Source: Actinophytocola gossypii (GTDB lineage: Bacteria > Actinomycetota > Actinomycetes > Mycobacteriales > Pseudonocardiaceae). From it: a stretch of 64,000 nt of DNA. The position numbers and the translations under genes are program-made. The notes beneath the pieces are model-generated. The model did not search any database. It was given only the letters and a program-made list of their open reading frames with translations, and had not been told where the DNA came from. Shown here one piece after another: positions 18,158-27,401 of this stretch. The stretch is taken from contig NZ_JAFFZE010000010.1 of assembly GCF_025165815.1 (NCBI RefSeq), forward strand, positions 310,001 through 374,000. The letters run 5' to 3'. The stretch's first letter is position 1, and the number at the start of each line of letters is the position of its first letter.

Positions 18158-18615
18158 ACGTTCGGCCGGCGCTGCCCGGCGACCGGGAGTTCCTCTTCGA
18201 GGTGCGGCGCGCAACTCTGCGCACCTACGTCGAACAGACGTCGGGCTGGGACGACGCCGAGCAGCGCGTGGTCGCCGATGGGGAGTTCGCCGTCCTGCCG
18301 TTCTCCGTGGTCGAGGAGGACGGTCGGCCCATCGGCTACGTGTGTGTCCTGCACCGGAGCGAGTACGACTTCATCGAGGAGATCGCGCTGTTGCCCGAGG
18401 CGCAGGGGCGTGGCATCGGCACCGAGCTGTTGCGGGGCATCCTGCTGGCCGCCGAGCGGCGCGGCGTTCCGGTCCGGCTCAGCGTCTTCGTCGACAATCC
18501 CGCGCGGGCGCTCTACACCCGCCTCGGATTCGAGGTCGTGCGGGTCGAGGATCCCCGGGTGGCGATGCGGTGGGAGCCGGTCAGCGGAGGGTCGGCAGGT
18601 GCACGGTCACCGTGA
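18154..18615 (+). CDS. GNAT family N-acetyltransferase
   Basis: This is a 153-residue acetyl-CoA-dependent acyltransferase. The acetyl-CoA-binding motif A is visible as IALLPEAQGRGIGTELLRGI, followed by LSVFVDNPARALYTRLGFEV. ATG 18154 overlaps the WYL gene stop (ATGA), so it is cotranslated with the regulator. The last 35 bases overlap the convergent histidine kinase gene. The substrate is unknown. Confidence 0.9.
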   Translation: MNVRPALPGDREFLFEVRRATLRTYVEQTSGWDDAEQRVVADGEFAVLPFSVVEEDGRPIGYVCVLHRSEYDFIEEIALLPEAQGRGIGTELLRGILLAAERRGVPVRLSVFVDNPARALYTRLGFEVVRVEDPRVAMRWEPVSGGSAGARSP

Positions 18616-19708
18616 GGCCGCCGCCGGGTACCGCCTCCGCGGTGACCATGCCGCGGTGCGCCAGCACCACCGCGCGCACGATCGACAGCCCGAGGCCAGT
18701 GCCGGTCTGGGCGGTCCGGTCCACGCCGCCTCGGCGGAACGACTCGAACAGCTCGTCCACCCGGTCCGGGTCGACCGCCGCACCGGACGAGGACACGCGC
18801 AGGCTCGCCCGTTCCGGGGTCGCTCCCGTCCACACCTCGATCCAGCCGCCGTCGACGTTGTGCCGGACCGCGTTCTCCAGCAGGTTCCCCGCCACCCGTT
18901 CCAGCAGGGCCGGGTCACCCGCGACCGGCGCCGGCAGGTCGTGGAACGCCGTGGACAGGCCCCGGCGGGTGGCGTCCGCCGCGATCGGGCGCCACGCGGC
19001 GGCGACCACGGCGGCCAGGTCGACCGGCTCCACCACGCCGAGGCCCATGCCGTCGGTGCGGGCGAGCAGCAGCAGCGCCTCGACCAGCTGACCGGACCGC
19101 AGGGTGGCGTCGCGCACGACGCCGGCCATCCGGCGCAGCTCGTCGGCGTCGGCGTTCGGGTCGGACAGGGTGACGTCGAGCTCGGTGCGGATCACCGACA
19201 GCGGGGTGCGCAGCTCGTGCGAGGCGTTCGCGACGAACTGGCGCTGGGCGGAGAACGTGGCCTGCAGCCGGTCGAGCATGGCGTCGAAGGTGTCCGCGAG
19301 CTCGGCGACCTCGTCGCGCGGGCCCCGCAGGGCGATGCGCTCGCCGAGCGACTCCGCGGACAGCCGGCGGGCGGTGCCGGTGACGTCCCGCAGCGGCTTG
19401 AGCACCCGGCCGGTGAACGTCCACGCCAGCAGGGCGGTCGCGACCAACACGCACACGAACGCGATCGAACCCGCTACCAGCACCCGGAAGCGCGCGTTGT
19501 CGCGCAGCACCTCGGCCAGCTTCTCGGCCGGCACCGCGACACCGTCGACCTCGATCGTGGTGCCCGCCGGGAGCGAGGGCACGGTGACCGCGCCGGCGGC
19601 GAGGATCCACGCCAGCCAGAGCAGCAACGCGGCGACCACCGCGACCAGCGCGGTCGCGAGCAGCGTGATCCGGGCGCGCAGGCCGGGACCGCGCCTGGGG
19701 CCGGTCAC
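18581..19708 (-). CDS. Two-component sensor histidine kinase
   Basis: This 375-residue membrane kinase has two transmembrane segments (about 12-36 and 77-97) enclosing a short extracellular loop of 40 residues. HAMP follows, then the H-box with His164 (NASHELRTPLSVIRTELDV), the N-box NLLENAVRHN and the G-box GTGLGLSIVRAVVLAH. The small sensor loop suggests detection of a membrane or envelope signal. GTG 19708 overlaps the response regulator stop (GTGA). The partner is the adjacent OmpR-type regulator. Confidence 0.94.
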   Translation of the reverse strand: MTGPRRGPGLRARITLLATALVAVVAALLLWLAWILAAGAVTVPSLPAGTTIEVDGVAVPAEKLAEVLRDNARFRVLVAGSIAFVCVLVATALLAWTFTGRVLKPLRDVTGTARRLSAESLGERIALRGPRDEVAELADTFDAMLDRLQATFSAQRQFVANASHELRTPLSVIRTELDVTLSDPNADADELRRMAGVVRDATLRSGQLVEALLLLARTDGMGLGVVEPVDLAAVVAAAWRPIAADATRRGLSTAFHDLPAPVAGDPALLERVAGNLLENAVRHNVDGGWIEVWTGATPERASLRVSSSGAAVDPDRVDELFESFRRGGVDRTAQTGTGLGLSIVRAVVLAHRGMVTAEAVPGGGLTVTVHLPTLR

Positions 19709-20385
19709 CCTGACCCGGCTCCGGCGGCGGACGGCACCCGGTACCCCGAACCGACGACCGTGTCGATGATCCCCGGCTCGCCGAGCTTCTTGCGCAGTGT
19801 CATCACCGTCACCCGGACGGTGGTGGTGAACGGGTCGGCGTGCTCGTCCCAGACCCGCTCCAGCAGCTCCTCGCTGCTCACCACCGACCCGGAGGCCGCG
19901 AGCAGTACCTCGAGGACGCCGAACTCCTTGCGGGTCAGCTCCACCGGGGCGCCGGCCCTGGTCACCGTGCGACGGGCGGGGTCGAGTTCCAGGTCACCCG
20001 CGCGCAGCACCGGCGGCGTGACCGGGGTCGAACGCCGGGCGAGCGCCCGGACCCGCGCGACCAGCTCGTCGAACGCGAACGGCTTGGCCAGGTAGTCGTC
20101 GGCGCCGAGGGACAGGCCCTCCACCCGGTCGGCCACCGTGCCCGAGGCGGTCAGCATGATCACCCTGGTCAGCGCCCCGGAGGCGACGATCTCCCGGCAC
20201 AGCTCGTCGCCGGGCATACCCGGGAGGTCCCGGTCCAGTACGACCACGTCGTACCGGGTGACGGTGGCCTTCTCGTGCCCCTCGTTCCCGTCCAGCGCGA
20301 CGTCCACCGCCATGCCCTCACGACGCAACCCTCTGGCCACGGCCTCAGCCAGGGCCTCCTCGTCCTCGACGATCAGTATCCGCAC
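19705..20385 (-). CDS. OmpR family response regulator
   Basis: This 226-residue regulator has a receiver domain at residues 1-115 (RILIVEDEEALAEAVARGLR, phosphoacceptor Asp51 in VVVLDRDLPGMPGD, Lys in LAKPFAFDEL) and a C-terminal winged helix (TRKEFGVLEVLLAASGSVVS, later RVTVMTLRKKLG). GTG 20385 is the start because the receiver begins directly. It is paired with the kinase at 18581, and sits 47 bases downstream of the AlkD-like gene on the same strand. Confidence 0.94.
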   Translation of the reverse strand: MRILIVEDEEALAEAVARGLRREGMAVDVALDGNEGHEKATVTRYDVVVLDRDLPGMPGDELCREIVASGALTRVIMLTASGTVADRVEGLSLGADDYLAKPFAFDELVARVRALARRSTPVTPPVLRAGDLELDPARRTVTRAGAPVELTRKEFGVLEVLLAASGSVVSSEELLERVWDEHADPFTTTVRVTVMTLRKKLGEPGIIDTVVGSGYRVPSAAGAGSG

Positions 20386-20432
20386 GGCCCCACGATGCCA
20401 GAGGCCACGTTCGGTCGCCGTCAGCCCGGCCG

Positions 20433-21122
20433 CTACAGGTACCGGGCGCGCAACGGCGGGGCCAGCTTCTCGACGGCGTAGCGGAGGGTCGGGCGGTGCA
20501 TCGCGGCGGCGTGCTGGTCCAGAAAGGACAGCAGGGCCGGCTCGTCGAGCAGGCCCGCGTACTTCAGCGCGATGCCGACCGGCTTGGACACCACGACGTC
20601 GTCGTCCGGCAGGAGTACCTCGGCCAGCCGGAACAGGTCGGGCAGGTGCGCGGGGGCGCCGTACCGCGCCCAGTAGAGCGGCGCGGTGATCGCCGTCCGG
20701 CGTTCGTGCTGGTTCGTCGACCGGGCGAGGGTGAACAGGGGGTCGTGCGAGCGGTCCATCAGGTACCGGCCGACGACCCGGGGCGCGGCGCGGTCGACCA
20801 TGTCCCAGGAGTCGATCCGCGCGTGTTTCGCCAGGTACAGCTCGTACCCGGCGCTCCGGTCGTCGTCGGTGAGCTTCGGGGACCGGGCCTTGAAGTCCAG
20901 CACGCACACCGCGCACAGCCGGGCCTCGTACACCGGCTCGTCGAACAACGACGCCACCTCGTCCAGCGGCATCGCGGCGTGGGCCTTGGCGAGGTCGAAC
21001 GTCGTCCTCATCCGCACGCCGAGCACGGGGTAGCCGTCCGGGAGGCGGGCGCTGGTCTTCTCACGGTCCTCGGCCGTGGCGTTCGCCAGCAGGTCGGCGA
21101 GGAGCGCGGCGGCGCTCGCCAC
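20433..21122 (-). CDS. AlkD-like DNA alkylation repair (HEAT repeat) protein
   Basis: This 229-residue, all-helical protein resembles the AlkD family of HEAT-repeat DNA glycosylases, which remove alkylated bases (RTTFDLAKAHAAMPLDEVAS, then DPLFTLARSTNQHERRTAI). GTG 21122 shares one base with the dxs stop (TAGTG), so it is translationally coupled to dxs. Whether the glycosylase residues are all present cannot be judged by eye; a non-catalytic HEAT protein is possible. Confidence 0.7.
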   Translation of the reverse strand: MASAAALLADLLANATAEDREKTSARLPDGYPVLGVRMRTTFDLAKAHAAMPLDEVASLFDEPVYEARLCAVCVLDFKARSPKLTDDDRSAGYELYLAKHARIDSWDMVDRAAPRVVGRYLMDRSHDPLFTLARSTNQHERRTAITAPLYWARYGAPAHLPDLFRLAEVLLPDDDVVVSKPVGIALKYAGLLDEPALLSFLDQHAAAMHRPTLRYAVEKLAPPLRARYL

Positions 21123-23053
21123 TAGCCCTGGTTCAGCTCGGTGCGGGCGCGGTCCCCGGCGACCGGGTCGCCGATGCGGTCGACCGTCCACTCCGTGACG
21201 CGGCGGGCCACCTGCTGCGCGGTCAGTCCGAGCCGGACCAGTACCTCCGCGCGAGTGCCCTGGCCGTGGAACTCCTGCGGGACGCCCAGGTCGCGCAGCG
21301 GGGTGTCCACGTCGGCGTCGCGCAGGGCCGCGGCCAGGGCCCAGCCGAACCCGCCGTGCCGGCCGCCGTCCTCGACGGTGACCACCAGGCGGTGCCCGGC
21401 GGCCAGGGCGACCAGCTCGGCCGGCACCGGCAGCACCCAGCGCGGGTCGACGACGGTGACGCCGATGCCCTGGTCGGCGAGGCGTTCGGCCGCCGCCAGG
21501 CCCAGCTCGGCGAACGCGCCGACGGTCACCAGCAGCACGTCGGCGCTCTCGTCGGCGGCCGGGTGACGCAGCACGTCGACGACCCCGCGCCGCTCCAGCG
21601 CGGGGATGTCGGCGCCGACCGACGCCTTCGGGAACCGCAGCACGGTCGGCCCGTCGGACACCGCGACCGCCTCGCTCAGCTCCTCGGACAGGGTGCCGGC
21701 GTCGCGCGGGGCGGCGATCCGGATACCGGGCACGGCACCGAGGATCGACAGGTCCCACATGCCGTGGTGGCTCGCGCCGTCCGGGCCGGTGATGCCGGCG
21801 CGGTCGAGCACGACGGTGACCGGCAGCCGGTGCAGGGCGACGTCCATCAGCATCTGGTCGAACGCGCGGTTCAGGAACGTCGAGTAGATCGCCACCACCG
21901 GGTGCAGGCCGCCCATGGCCAGGCCGGCCGCGGAGGTGACGGCGTGCTGCTCGGCGATGCCCACGTCGAACCAGCGGTCGGGGTAGGCGTCGGCGAACGG
22001 CGCCAGTCCGGCCGAGCGCAGCATCGCCGCGGTGATCGCGACGACGTCCGGCCGCGTCTCGCCGATCCGCACCATCTCGTTCGCGAACACCGAGGTCCAG
22101 GTGGCGCTCTTGGCGGTGGTCGGCTTGCCGGTGACCGGGTCGATCGGGTCGGTCTGGTGCATCTGGTCGACTTCGTCGTTCTCGGCGAGCGGGAAGCCGC
22201 GACCCTTGCAGGTGACCGCGTGCACGATGACCGGCCCGCCGAACTCCTTGGCCCGGCGCAGCGCCGCGTCGAGGGCGGCGAAGTCGTGGCCGTCGACCGG
22301 ACCGAGGTACTTGAGGCCGAGGTCCTCGAACATCATCTGCGGGCTGAGCGCGTCCTTGATGCCGCGCTTGGCTGCGTGCAGGGCGGCGTAGATCGGCTTG
22401 CCGACCACCGGAGTGCCCTGCAGGACCCGCTTGCCGCCCTCCAGCGCGCGCTCGTAGCCGGGGGTGAGGCGCAGCGAGGTGAGGTGGTCGGCCAGGCCGC
22501 CGATGGTGGGCGAGTAGGAGCGCCCGTTGTCGTTGACCACGATCACCACTGGCCGGTTCCTGCCGGCGGCGATGTTGTTCAGGGCTTCCCAGCACATGCC
22601 GCCGGTGAGCGCGCCGTCACCGACGACGGCGACGACGTGGCGGTGCTCGCCGCGCAACTCGTAGGCCTTGGCGAGGCCGTCGGCGTAGGAGAGGGCGGTG
22701 GAGGCGTGGCTGTTCTCGACGAGGTCGTGCTCGCTCTCGGCGCGGCTGGGGTAGCCGGAGAGGCCGGCCTGCTGGCGGAGGTGCTCGAACTCGTCGCGGC
22801 GGCCGGTGATGACCTTGTGCACGTAGGCCTGGTGGCCGACGTCGAAGATGACCGGGTCGTGCGGGGAGTCGAAGACGCGGTGGATCGCCATGGTCAGCTC
22901 GACCACGCCGAGGTTGGGGCCGAGGTGGCCGCCGGTGGTGGTGACCTTGTCGACCAGGAACTCCCGGATCTCGGCCGCGAGCCTGGGGAGGTCCTCGCCG
23001 GCCATCCGCTTGAGGTCGGCGGGGCCGTGCAGGGACTCGAGCTGGTCGGTCAC
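21122..23053 (-). CDS. dxs: 1-deoxy-D-xylulose-5-phosphate synthase
   Basis: This 643-residue thiamine-diphosphate enzyme condenses pyruvate and glyceraldehyde-3-phosphate in the first step of the MEP isoprenoid pathway. The TPP/Mg motif is [20 protein letters not shown] and the catalytic glutamate region [18 protein letters not shown] 23053 follows a GAGGTG ribosome-binding site. Its length is normal for the family. The AlkD-like gene, response regulator and kinase follow closely, so dxs may head a four-gene transcript. Confidence 0.97.
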   Translation of the reverse strand: MTDQLESLHGPADLKRMAGEDLPRLAAEIREFLVDKVTTTGGHLGPNLGVVELTMAIHRVFDSPHDPVIFDVGHQAYVHKVITGRRDEFEHLRQQAGLSGYPSRAESEHDLVENSHASTALSYADGLAKAYELRGEHRHVVAVVGDGALTGGMCWEALNNIAAGRNRPVVIVVNDNGRSYSPTIGGLADHLTSLRLTPGYERALEGGKRVLQGTPVVGKPIYAALHAAKRGIKDALSPQMMFEDLGLKYLGPVDGHDFAALDAALRRAKEFGGPVIVHAVTCKGRGFPLAENDEVDQMHQTDPIDPVTGKPTTAKSATWTSVFANEMVRIGETRPDVVAITAAMLRSAGLAPFADAYPDRWFDVGIAEQHAVTSAAGLAMGGLHPVVAIYSTFLNRAFDQMLMDVALHRLPVTVVLDRAGITGPDGASHHGMWDLSILGAVPGIRIAAPRDAGTLSEELSEAVAVSDGPTVLRFPKASVGADIPALERRGVVDVLRHPAADESADVLLVTVGAFAELGLAAAERLADQGIGVTVVDPRWVLPVPAELVALAAGHRLVVTVEDGGRHGGFGWALAAALRDADVDTPLRDLGVPQEFHGQGTRAEVLVRLGLTAQQVARRVTEWTVDRIGDPVAGDRARTELNQG

Positions 23054-23149
23054 CGATGGTCACCTCGGTTTCGGGTTTCGTTTCGGGGCGTTCGGCCATC
23101 CGGCGGTCCCCGCAAGTCTACGAGCGTCCACTCGATGCGGCTCCGCGCC

Positions 23150-23155
23150 TAGACT
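23150..23155 (+). promoter_or_regulatory. -10 box TAGACT, leaderless start of proline-rich gene
   Basis: TAGACT ends 6 bases before GTG 23162 and only cytosines and one more base lie between. This is a textbook leaderless arrangement. Confidence 0.6.
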
Positions 23156-23161
23156 CCCCCC

Positions 23162-26100
23162 GTGCCCGTTGCCTTCGACTCCGCCGGGATGGAGCAGTAC
23201 GACGAGCGGACGTGGTTCGACCCGCGCACCGGCGACCAGGTGAGCCTGACGTACATCGGTATGGTGCCCGACCTGCCGGCGGGGTTGGACGCGCTGCCGC
23301 TGCTGCGCCACCGGCTAGCGCTGGAGACCGCCGAGATCGGCGGGTTGATCGAGGCGCACACGGTGTTCATCGACCAGGTGCCGGCGCTGTTTCAGCTGCT
23401 CAAGGTGCCGATCCCGAACCAGGAGACGGGGCAGGCGTTCATCGCCGCGTTCACCCTGCCGAAGGCGACGTGCAGCGTGGTGCTGCGGATCCAGTGCGCC
23501 GAGGGAGCCACGACCGGCGTGCGAGAGGCGACGGTGGCCGGGCAGGTCGGCCCGGAGAACTACCTGCGCCCGCACCCGTACGCGCCGGATCTGACGGGTC
23601 TGCTCCCCTGGCACGTGGCCGACGAGGCGAGGTGGGACGCGAACTTCCCCGACCACCCGTTGACCAGAGCCCGAGCCTGGGCCCACCACACGATCGCGAC
23701 GGCTCGGGTTGACCCGGCGTTCGCCCGCCTGGCCCCGTTCCGCCCGGACCAGACGGAGACCCTGCCGAGACAGGAGACGGTGTACACGCCGGCGGTCGGC
23801 TCGACGGACCGGGCGCCGTCGCCCAAACCCCCGTCCCAGCCCCCCGCGCCGCCGACGCCTTTCGCCCAGGAGCGGTCCGCACCGGTACCGCCGTCACCGA
23901 AACCGAGGCAGCCGACGGGCTCGTGGACCGAGCCGACGTCGGTACCTCCGTTCGGCCCCCCACATCCGGCCACGTCGTCAGCGGAGGACGCGGCGACACC
24001 GGTTCCCGACGCGCCGCGTCCCACCCCGCGACCATCGGCCGACGAGCCGGCACGGGCCGAGGTCCGACACCGACCCGACCCACCCCGACCAGGACCGGCC
24101 GACCTTCCACCACGGCCAGACCAACCCCGCCCGATCGGTCTCGCACCACCAGCCGACCAACCCCACCCGGCGCCGGCCGATGAACCTCGCCCAGCACCGC
24201 GGGACGTCCCACCACCAACCAACGCACCCCGCCCGGCACCGACCACCCTCGCACCAGCCGACGAACCTCGCCCAGCACCGCGGGACGTCCCACCACCAAC
24301 CAACGCACGCCGCCCGGCACCGACCAGCCTCGCGCCACCCGACGAACCCCACCTGGAACCAGCCGATCTGCCTCCGCCAGTCGACGAGGTTCGTCCAGCG
24401 CTGCCCGACCCCCCGCCACCAGCCGACGCACCCCGTCCAGGACCGGCCGACCTTTCGCCATGGGCCGACGAGGCGGGCGCGGCACTCCCACCGCCGGCCG
24501 ACCAACTTCACTCGGCGCTGCCCGACGTCCCACCACCAGCCGACGCACCGCGACCGGCAGTGCCCGACGGTTCACCAGCCGACCAACCTCATCCAGAGCC
24601 GGTCGAGCTCTCGCCACGAGCTGACGAGGTCCGCCCGCCACTACTCGATGTCCCACCACCACCCGGCGAATCGCGCCCGGCACTGGCCGACCTCTCACCC
24701 CCAGCCGAGCAGCAGTCCCACCCGGCACCGGCCGACCTCCCACCGCCAAGCGGCCAACCCCACCACGCACTGGCCGGCCTCGCACCGTCAGCCGACCAAC
24801 CTCAGCCGGCATCGGCCGATCCTCCGGCGCCGAGCGACCAGCAGCACCCGCCACCAGACGACCAACGCCACCCGGCACCGGCCGACCTCCTACCACCAGG
24901 CGACCAACCCCACCCGGCACCGGCCGACCCTCCACCACCAAGCGACCAACACCATCCGCCACCGGCCGGCTTCTCACCGCCGGCCCACCAACCCCACCCG
25001 GCACCGGCCGATCCTCCACCGCCAAGCGACCAACACCATCCGCCACCGGCCGGCTTCTCACCGCCGGCCCACCAACCCCACCCGGCACCGGCCGACCTTC
25101 CGGCGCCGAGCGACCAATCACATCCGGCACTGCCCGACGTGCCACCGCCAGGCGACCAACCCCAGGCACCGGTGGCGAAGGGTGAAACTGATCCGGCGCC
25201 GGACGATCTCCCGGCACCTGCCGACGAACCCCGTCCCGCGCCGGCCGACGCCCCGCGAGTCGACGAGACTCCACCGGCGTCGATCGACGAAATGGGCTCG
25301 GTACCGGCGGCATCTTCGGCATCGGACGACCAGCCGCACGGTCTCGCGCCGCTCGCCGGGCTTCAGTCCCGCAGTGACGCGCCGGAGCCGACAGCCACCG
25401 AGCCGGGCGGCGACCCGCAGGTGCCGGCGATCTCCGAATCCGACCTCTCACCGGCGGCGCTCCACGGGCCGCCTACCGACCTCAGGCCGCCGCCCACGCT
25501 CGGGCCGCCGCCCGACGTGCCCGACCCGACATCGGGCGATCACTCGATCGATTCCAGCTCATCGGGTGACTCCGACGAGGTGCGGCCAACGGTCGAAGAC
25601 GAGCCGAGCCACGGGCCGCCGCGCCCGACGCACGCGTTCTCCCTTCCCCCGCTGGCCGACGAACTGCCCCCGTTCCAACTCCCCCCGCGAGCCACGCTCG
25701 ACAGCGCGGCCGGGCCGTTCCGCCGGTCTCCGCTGCCGCCTGAGCCGGAGTCGCTCGAACTCAGCCCGCCGCCACCCGAACCCCCACCCGTCCGCGCCCT
25801 GCACCCGGTCACCAACGGTCTTCGCGCGGTGCCTCCGCTGGACGAACCCGCCGCCGTCTGGCAGGCACCGCCCGCCGACCCGGTTTCGCCCGCCACCAAC
25901 GGCTCCCCCAGGCCGAGACCACGGCACGCCAGCCCGGCCGAGACCACGCGGACCGTCCTCGTCGGGCTGCCGGTGGGCGACTACCTCTCGCTCTGGGTGA
26001 ACGACGAGCTGACCTACTGGCGCCTGGCCGACCCCGACGCGGTCCGCGCCCGGCTCGGGGCCGGGATCGAGGCGCGGTCCGAGGTCGAGGACCGGCGGTT

Positions 26101-26620
26101 CCGGGAGACCGCGCTGCTCGACCCGGACGCGAACACGCTGTTCCTCGCGGACCGGTTCCGCGACAGCACCGGCCGGCTCGGCGGTCCGACCACCGCGCTG
26201 GAACCCGCCACGGAGGACGAGGCAAGGCGCGCCGCCGACGACAAGGCGATCTCCGCGCTGTACCACTGGCTCGGCGAGGTGGCACTGGCCGCGGGCGAGC
26301 GGGACGAGCTCGTCGCGGTCGAGGTCGGCGGGTGGACGGCCACGGCGTCGCCTCGGGTCGAGGTCACTTTGCGGACGGACGGAGAGGAATGGCACTCCGT
26401 AGTCGAGGCGTCCCCTGTTCCGGTGGACGCTCCCGTGTGGCGTGACCAACAACCGGTTGACGGCGACACCCAGTTACTGGTTTCCCCGGCGACGGACCGG
26501 ACGATCCGCGCCGCCGGGCTGCTGACCAGGTTCGCCGTCGGAACGTGGTCGCTGCACCCGTTCCAGCTCGGGCTGACGTTCGGGCCAAACCCCACGCTCA
26601 GTGAGACACCGACGCGGTAA
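23162..26620 (+). CDS. Large proline-rich repeat protein with conserved ends, unknown function
   Basis: This is a 1152-residue protein with no signal peptide or membrane segment. Residues 1-200 are an unrecognised globular domain (MEQYDERTWFDPRTGDQVSL, and a DHPLTRARAWAHHTIATARV segment seen in other actinobacterial hypothetical proteins). Residues about 220-850 are a disordered tract rich in Pro, Ala, Asp and His, built of degenerate units such as PADEPRPAP and PSDQHHPPPAG. Residues about 930-1150 are a second globular domain (TVLVGLPVGDYLSLWVNDEL). The gene appears leaderless. The neighbour at 26664 also has a globular head and a proline-rich tail, suggesting a two-component assembly. A secretion-chaperone or scaffold role would be a guess. 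Confidence 0.75.
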   Translation: MPVAFDSAGMEQYDERTWFDPRTGDQVSLTYIGMVPDLPAGLDALPLLRHRLALETAEIGGLIEAHTVFIDQVPALFQLLKVPIPNQETGQAFIAAFTLPKATCSVVLRIQCAEGATTGVREATVAGQVGPENYLRPHPYAPDLTGLLPWHVADEARWDANFPDHPLTRARAWAHHTIATARVDPAFARLAPFRPDQTETLPRQETVYTPAVGSTDRAPSPKPPSQPPAPPTPFAQERSAPVPPSPKPRQPTGSWTEPTSVPPFGPPHPATSSAEDAATPVPDAPRPTPRPSADEPARAEVRHRPDPPRPGPADLPPRPDQPRPIGLAPPADQPHPAPADEPRPAPRDVPPPTNAPRPAPTTLAPADEPRPAPRDVPPPTNARRPAPTSLAPPDEPHLEPADLPPPVDEVRPALPDPPPPADAPRPGPADLSPWADEAGAALPPPADQLHSALPDVPPPADAPRPAVPDGSPADQPHPEPVELSPRADEVRPPLLDVPPPPGESRPALADLSPPAEQQSHPAPADLPPPSGQPHHALAGLAPSADQPQPASADPPAPSDQQHPPPDDQRHPAPADLLPPGDQPHPAPADPPPPSDQHHPPPAGFSPPAHQPHPAPADPPPPSDQHHPPPAGFSPPAHQPHPAPADLPAPSDQSHPALPDVPPPGDQPQAPVAKGETDPAPDDLPAPADEPRPAPADAPRVDETPPASIDEMGSVPAASSASDDQPHGLAPLAGLQSRSDAPEPTATEPGGDPQVPAISESDLSPAALHGPPTDLRPPPTLGPPPDVPDPTSGDHSIDSSSSGDSDEVRPTVEDEPSHGPPRPTHAFSLPPLADELPPFQLPPRATLDSAAGPFRRSPLPPEPESLELSPPPPEPPPVRALHPVTNGLRAVPPLDEPAAVWQAPPADPVSPATNGSPRPRPRHASPAETTRTVLVGLPVGDYLSLWVNDELTYWRLADPDAVRARLGAGIEARSEVEDRRFRETALLDPDANTLFLADRFRDSTGRLGGPTTALEPATEDEARRAADDKAISALYHWLGEVALAAGERDELVAVEVGGWTATASPRVEVTLRTDGEEWHSVVEASPVPVDAPVWRDQQPVDGDTQLLVSPATDRTIRAAGLLTRFAVGTWSLHPFQLGLTFGPNPTLSETPTR
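24181..24342 (+). repeat. 81-bp tandem duplication in the proline-rich tract
   Basis: Bases 24181-24261 recur at 24262-24342 with a few substitutions, encoding 27 residues twice (ADEPRPAPRDVPPPTN core). The near identity at DNA level indicates recent expansion. Confidence 0.8.
24941..25108 (+). repeat. 84-bp tandem duplication in the proline-rich tract
   Basis: The unit 24941-25024 is repeated from 25025; the first 71 bases are identical and only the last dozen differ. It encodes the 28-residue unit SDQHHPPPAGFSPPAHQPHP plus PAPADPPP. Confidence 0.85.
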
Positions 26621-26663
26621 GGTCAACTCTCACGATGAGTGATCAGAGGGTGGGGACAGTGCA

Positions 26664-27371
26664 GTGACCGAGCCGCAGCCGGTGATGGAGCAGGCGGAGC
26701 AGGACCGGTTGACGCGGCAGGTGGGGCGCGCCCTGCTGACCGTGGCCGGCCAGGACTGGACGCAGGTACGCGCCGAGTACCGGTCCGCGGGACGGCACGT
26801 CGAGGTCGACGTGTTCGTCAGCGGCCCGGACGGGCAGCCGCGGCCGGTGCGCCCGCCGCAGGAGGTGGTCGACGGACTCGGTCGGCTGCGCCAGGGCATG
26901 TACCGGCCGGGCCGCGGAACCTGGCTGTCCGCCCTGTACCTGCTCGACCCGCCGAGCAGCTTCAGCGCCGAGTTCGAACCGGACGTCGAGCCGCGCTGGC
27001 GCCGCGTCCCGCCCCCGATCGGCTTCGCGGACGAGCTGCGCTTCTTCCCGCGCGCGGACGAGCACATCCCGGACTGGTTCCGCCAACGCGCCGGCCTCCC
27101 CCCGGCCGGCGGCGAGCAACCCCCGAACGCGCCGCCGACCCCACCGGCCGGGGCGCCGGCGACTCCCCAGCAACAACCGGCCCACCCGACGCCGCCGCAC
27201 GGCGCCCCGCAACCACCGCACCAGCCGGGACCACCGCACCAATCCGGCCGACCCGGCCAGCCGGGTCCGCCGCACCAACCCGGCCAGCCGCACCAGCCGG
27301 GACCGCCGCACACCCCGCCCCACGGCGGCCAGCAGTTCCACGGCACCACACCCGCCCGCCCGGCCTGGTAG
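26664..27371 (+). CDS. Hypothetical protein with proline/glutamine-rich C-terminal tail
   Basis: This is a 235-residue protein. Residues 1-145 are globular (VGRALLTVAGQDWTQVRAEY, ending ADELRFFPRADEHIPDWFRQ), recalling small immunity or YezG-like folds, but this is only a resemblance. Residues 150-235 are low-complexity (HQPGPPHQSGRPGQPGPP). GTG 26664 follows a GAGGGTGGGG stretch. It lies 43 bases after the large proline-rich gene and shares its architecture. The two are probably cotranscribed and may interact. Confidence 0.7.
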   Translation: MTEPQPVMEQAEQDRLTRQVGRALLTVAGQDWTQVRAEYRSAGRHVEVDVFVSGPDGQPRPVRPPQEVVDGLGRLRQGMYRPGRGTWLSALYLLDPPSSFSAEFEPDVEPRWRRVPPPIGFADELRFFPRADEHIPDWFRQRAGLPPAGGEQPPNAPPTPPAGAPATPQQQPAHPTPPHGAPQPPHQPGPPHQSGRPGQPGPPHQPGQPHQPGPPHTPPHGGQQFHGTTPARPAW

Positions 27372-27374
27372 CCG

Positions 27375-27401
27375 ATGCGATGAAGGCGTCCTTCATCGCA
27401 T
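27375..27401. terminator. Perfect 12-3-12 palindrome at a convergent junction
   Basis: ATGCGATGAAGG (27375-27386) and CCTTCATCGCAT (27390-27401) pair exactly. The right arm contains the stop codon of the methyltransferase gene on the minus strand, and the left arm starts four bases after the stop of the plus-strand gene. It probably terminates both. Confidence 0.8.

Noticed and set aside
23162-25150. CRISPR array suggested by regular repeats
   Set aside because: Repeats are in-frame coding units without unique spacers of constant length, inside one open frame, with no cas genes.
23451-25451. 666-codon minus-strand frame over the proline-rich gene
   Set aside because: The GC-rich repeat tract has few stops in any frame; the plus-strand frame has globular conserved ends and a promoter.
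23709-26000. 763-codon plus-strand frame overlapping the proline-rich gene
   Set aside because: Translation is Arg/His/Pro-rich noise from the repeats and starts inside the real gene without a ribosome-binding site.
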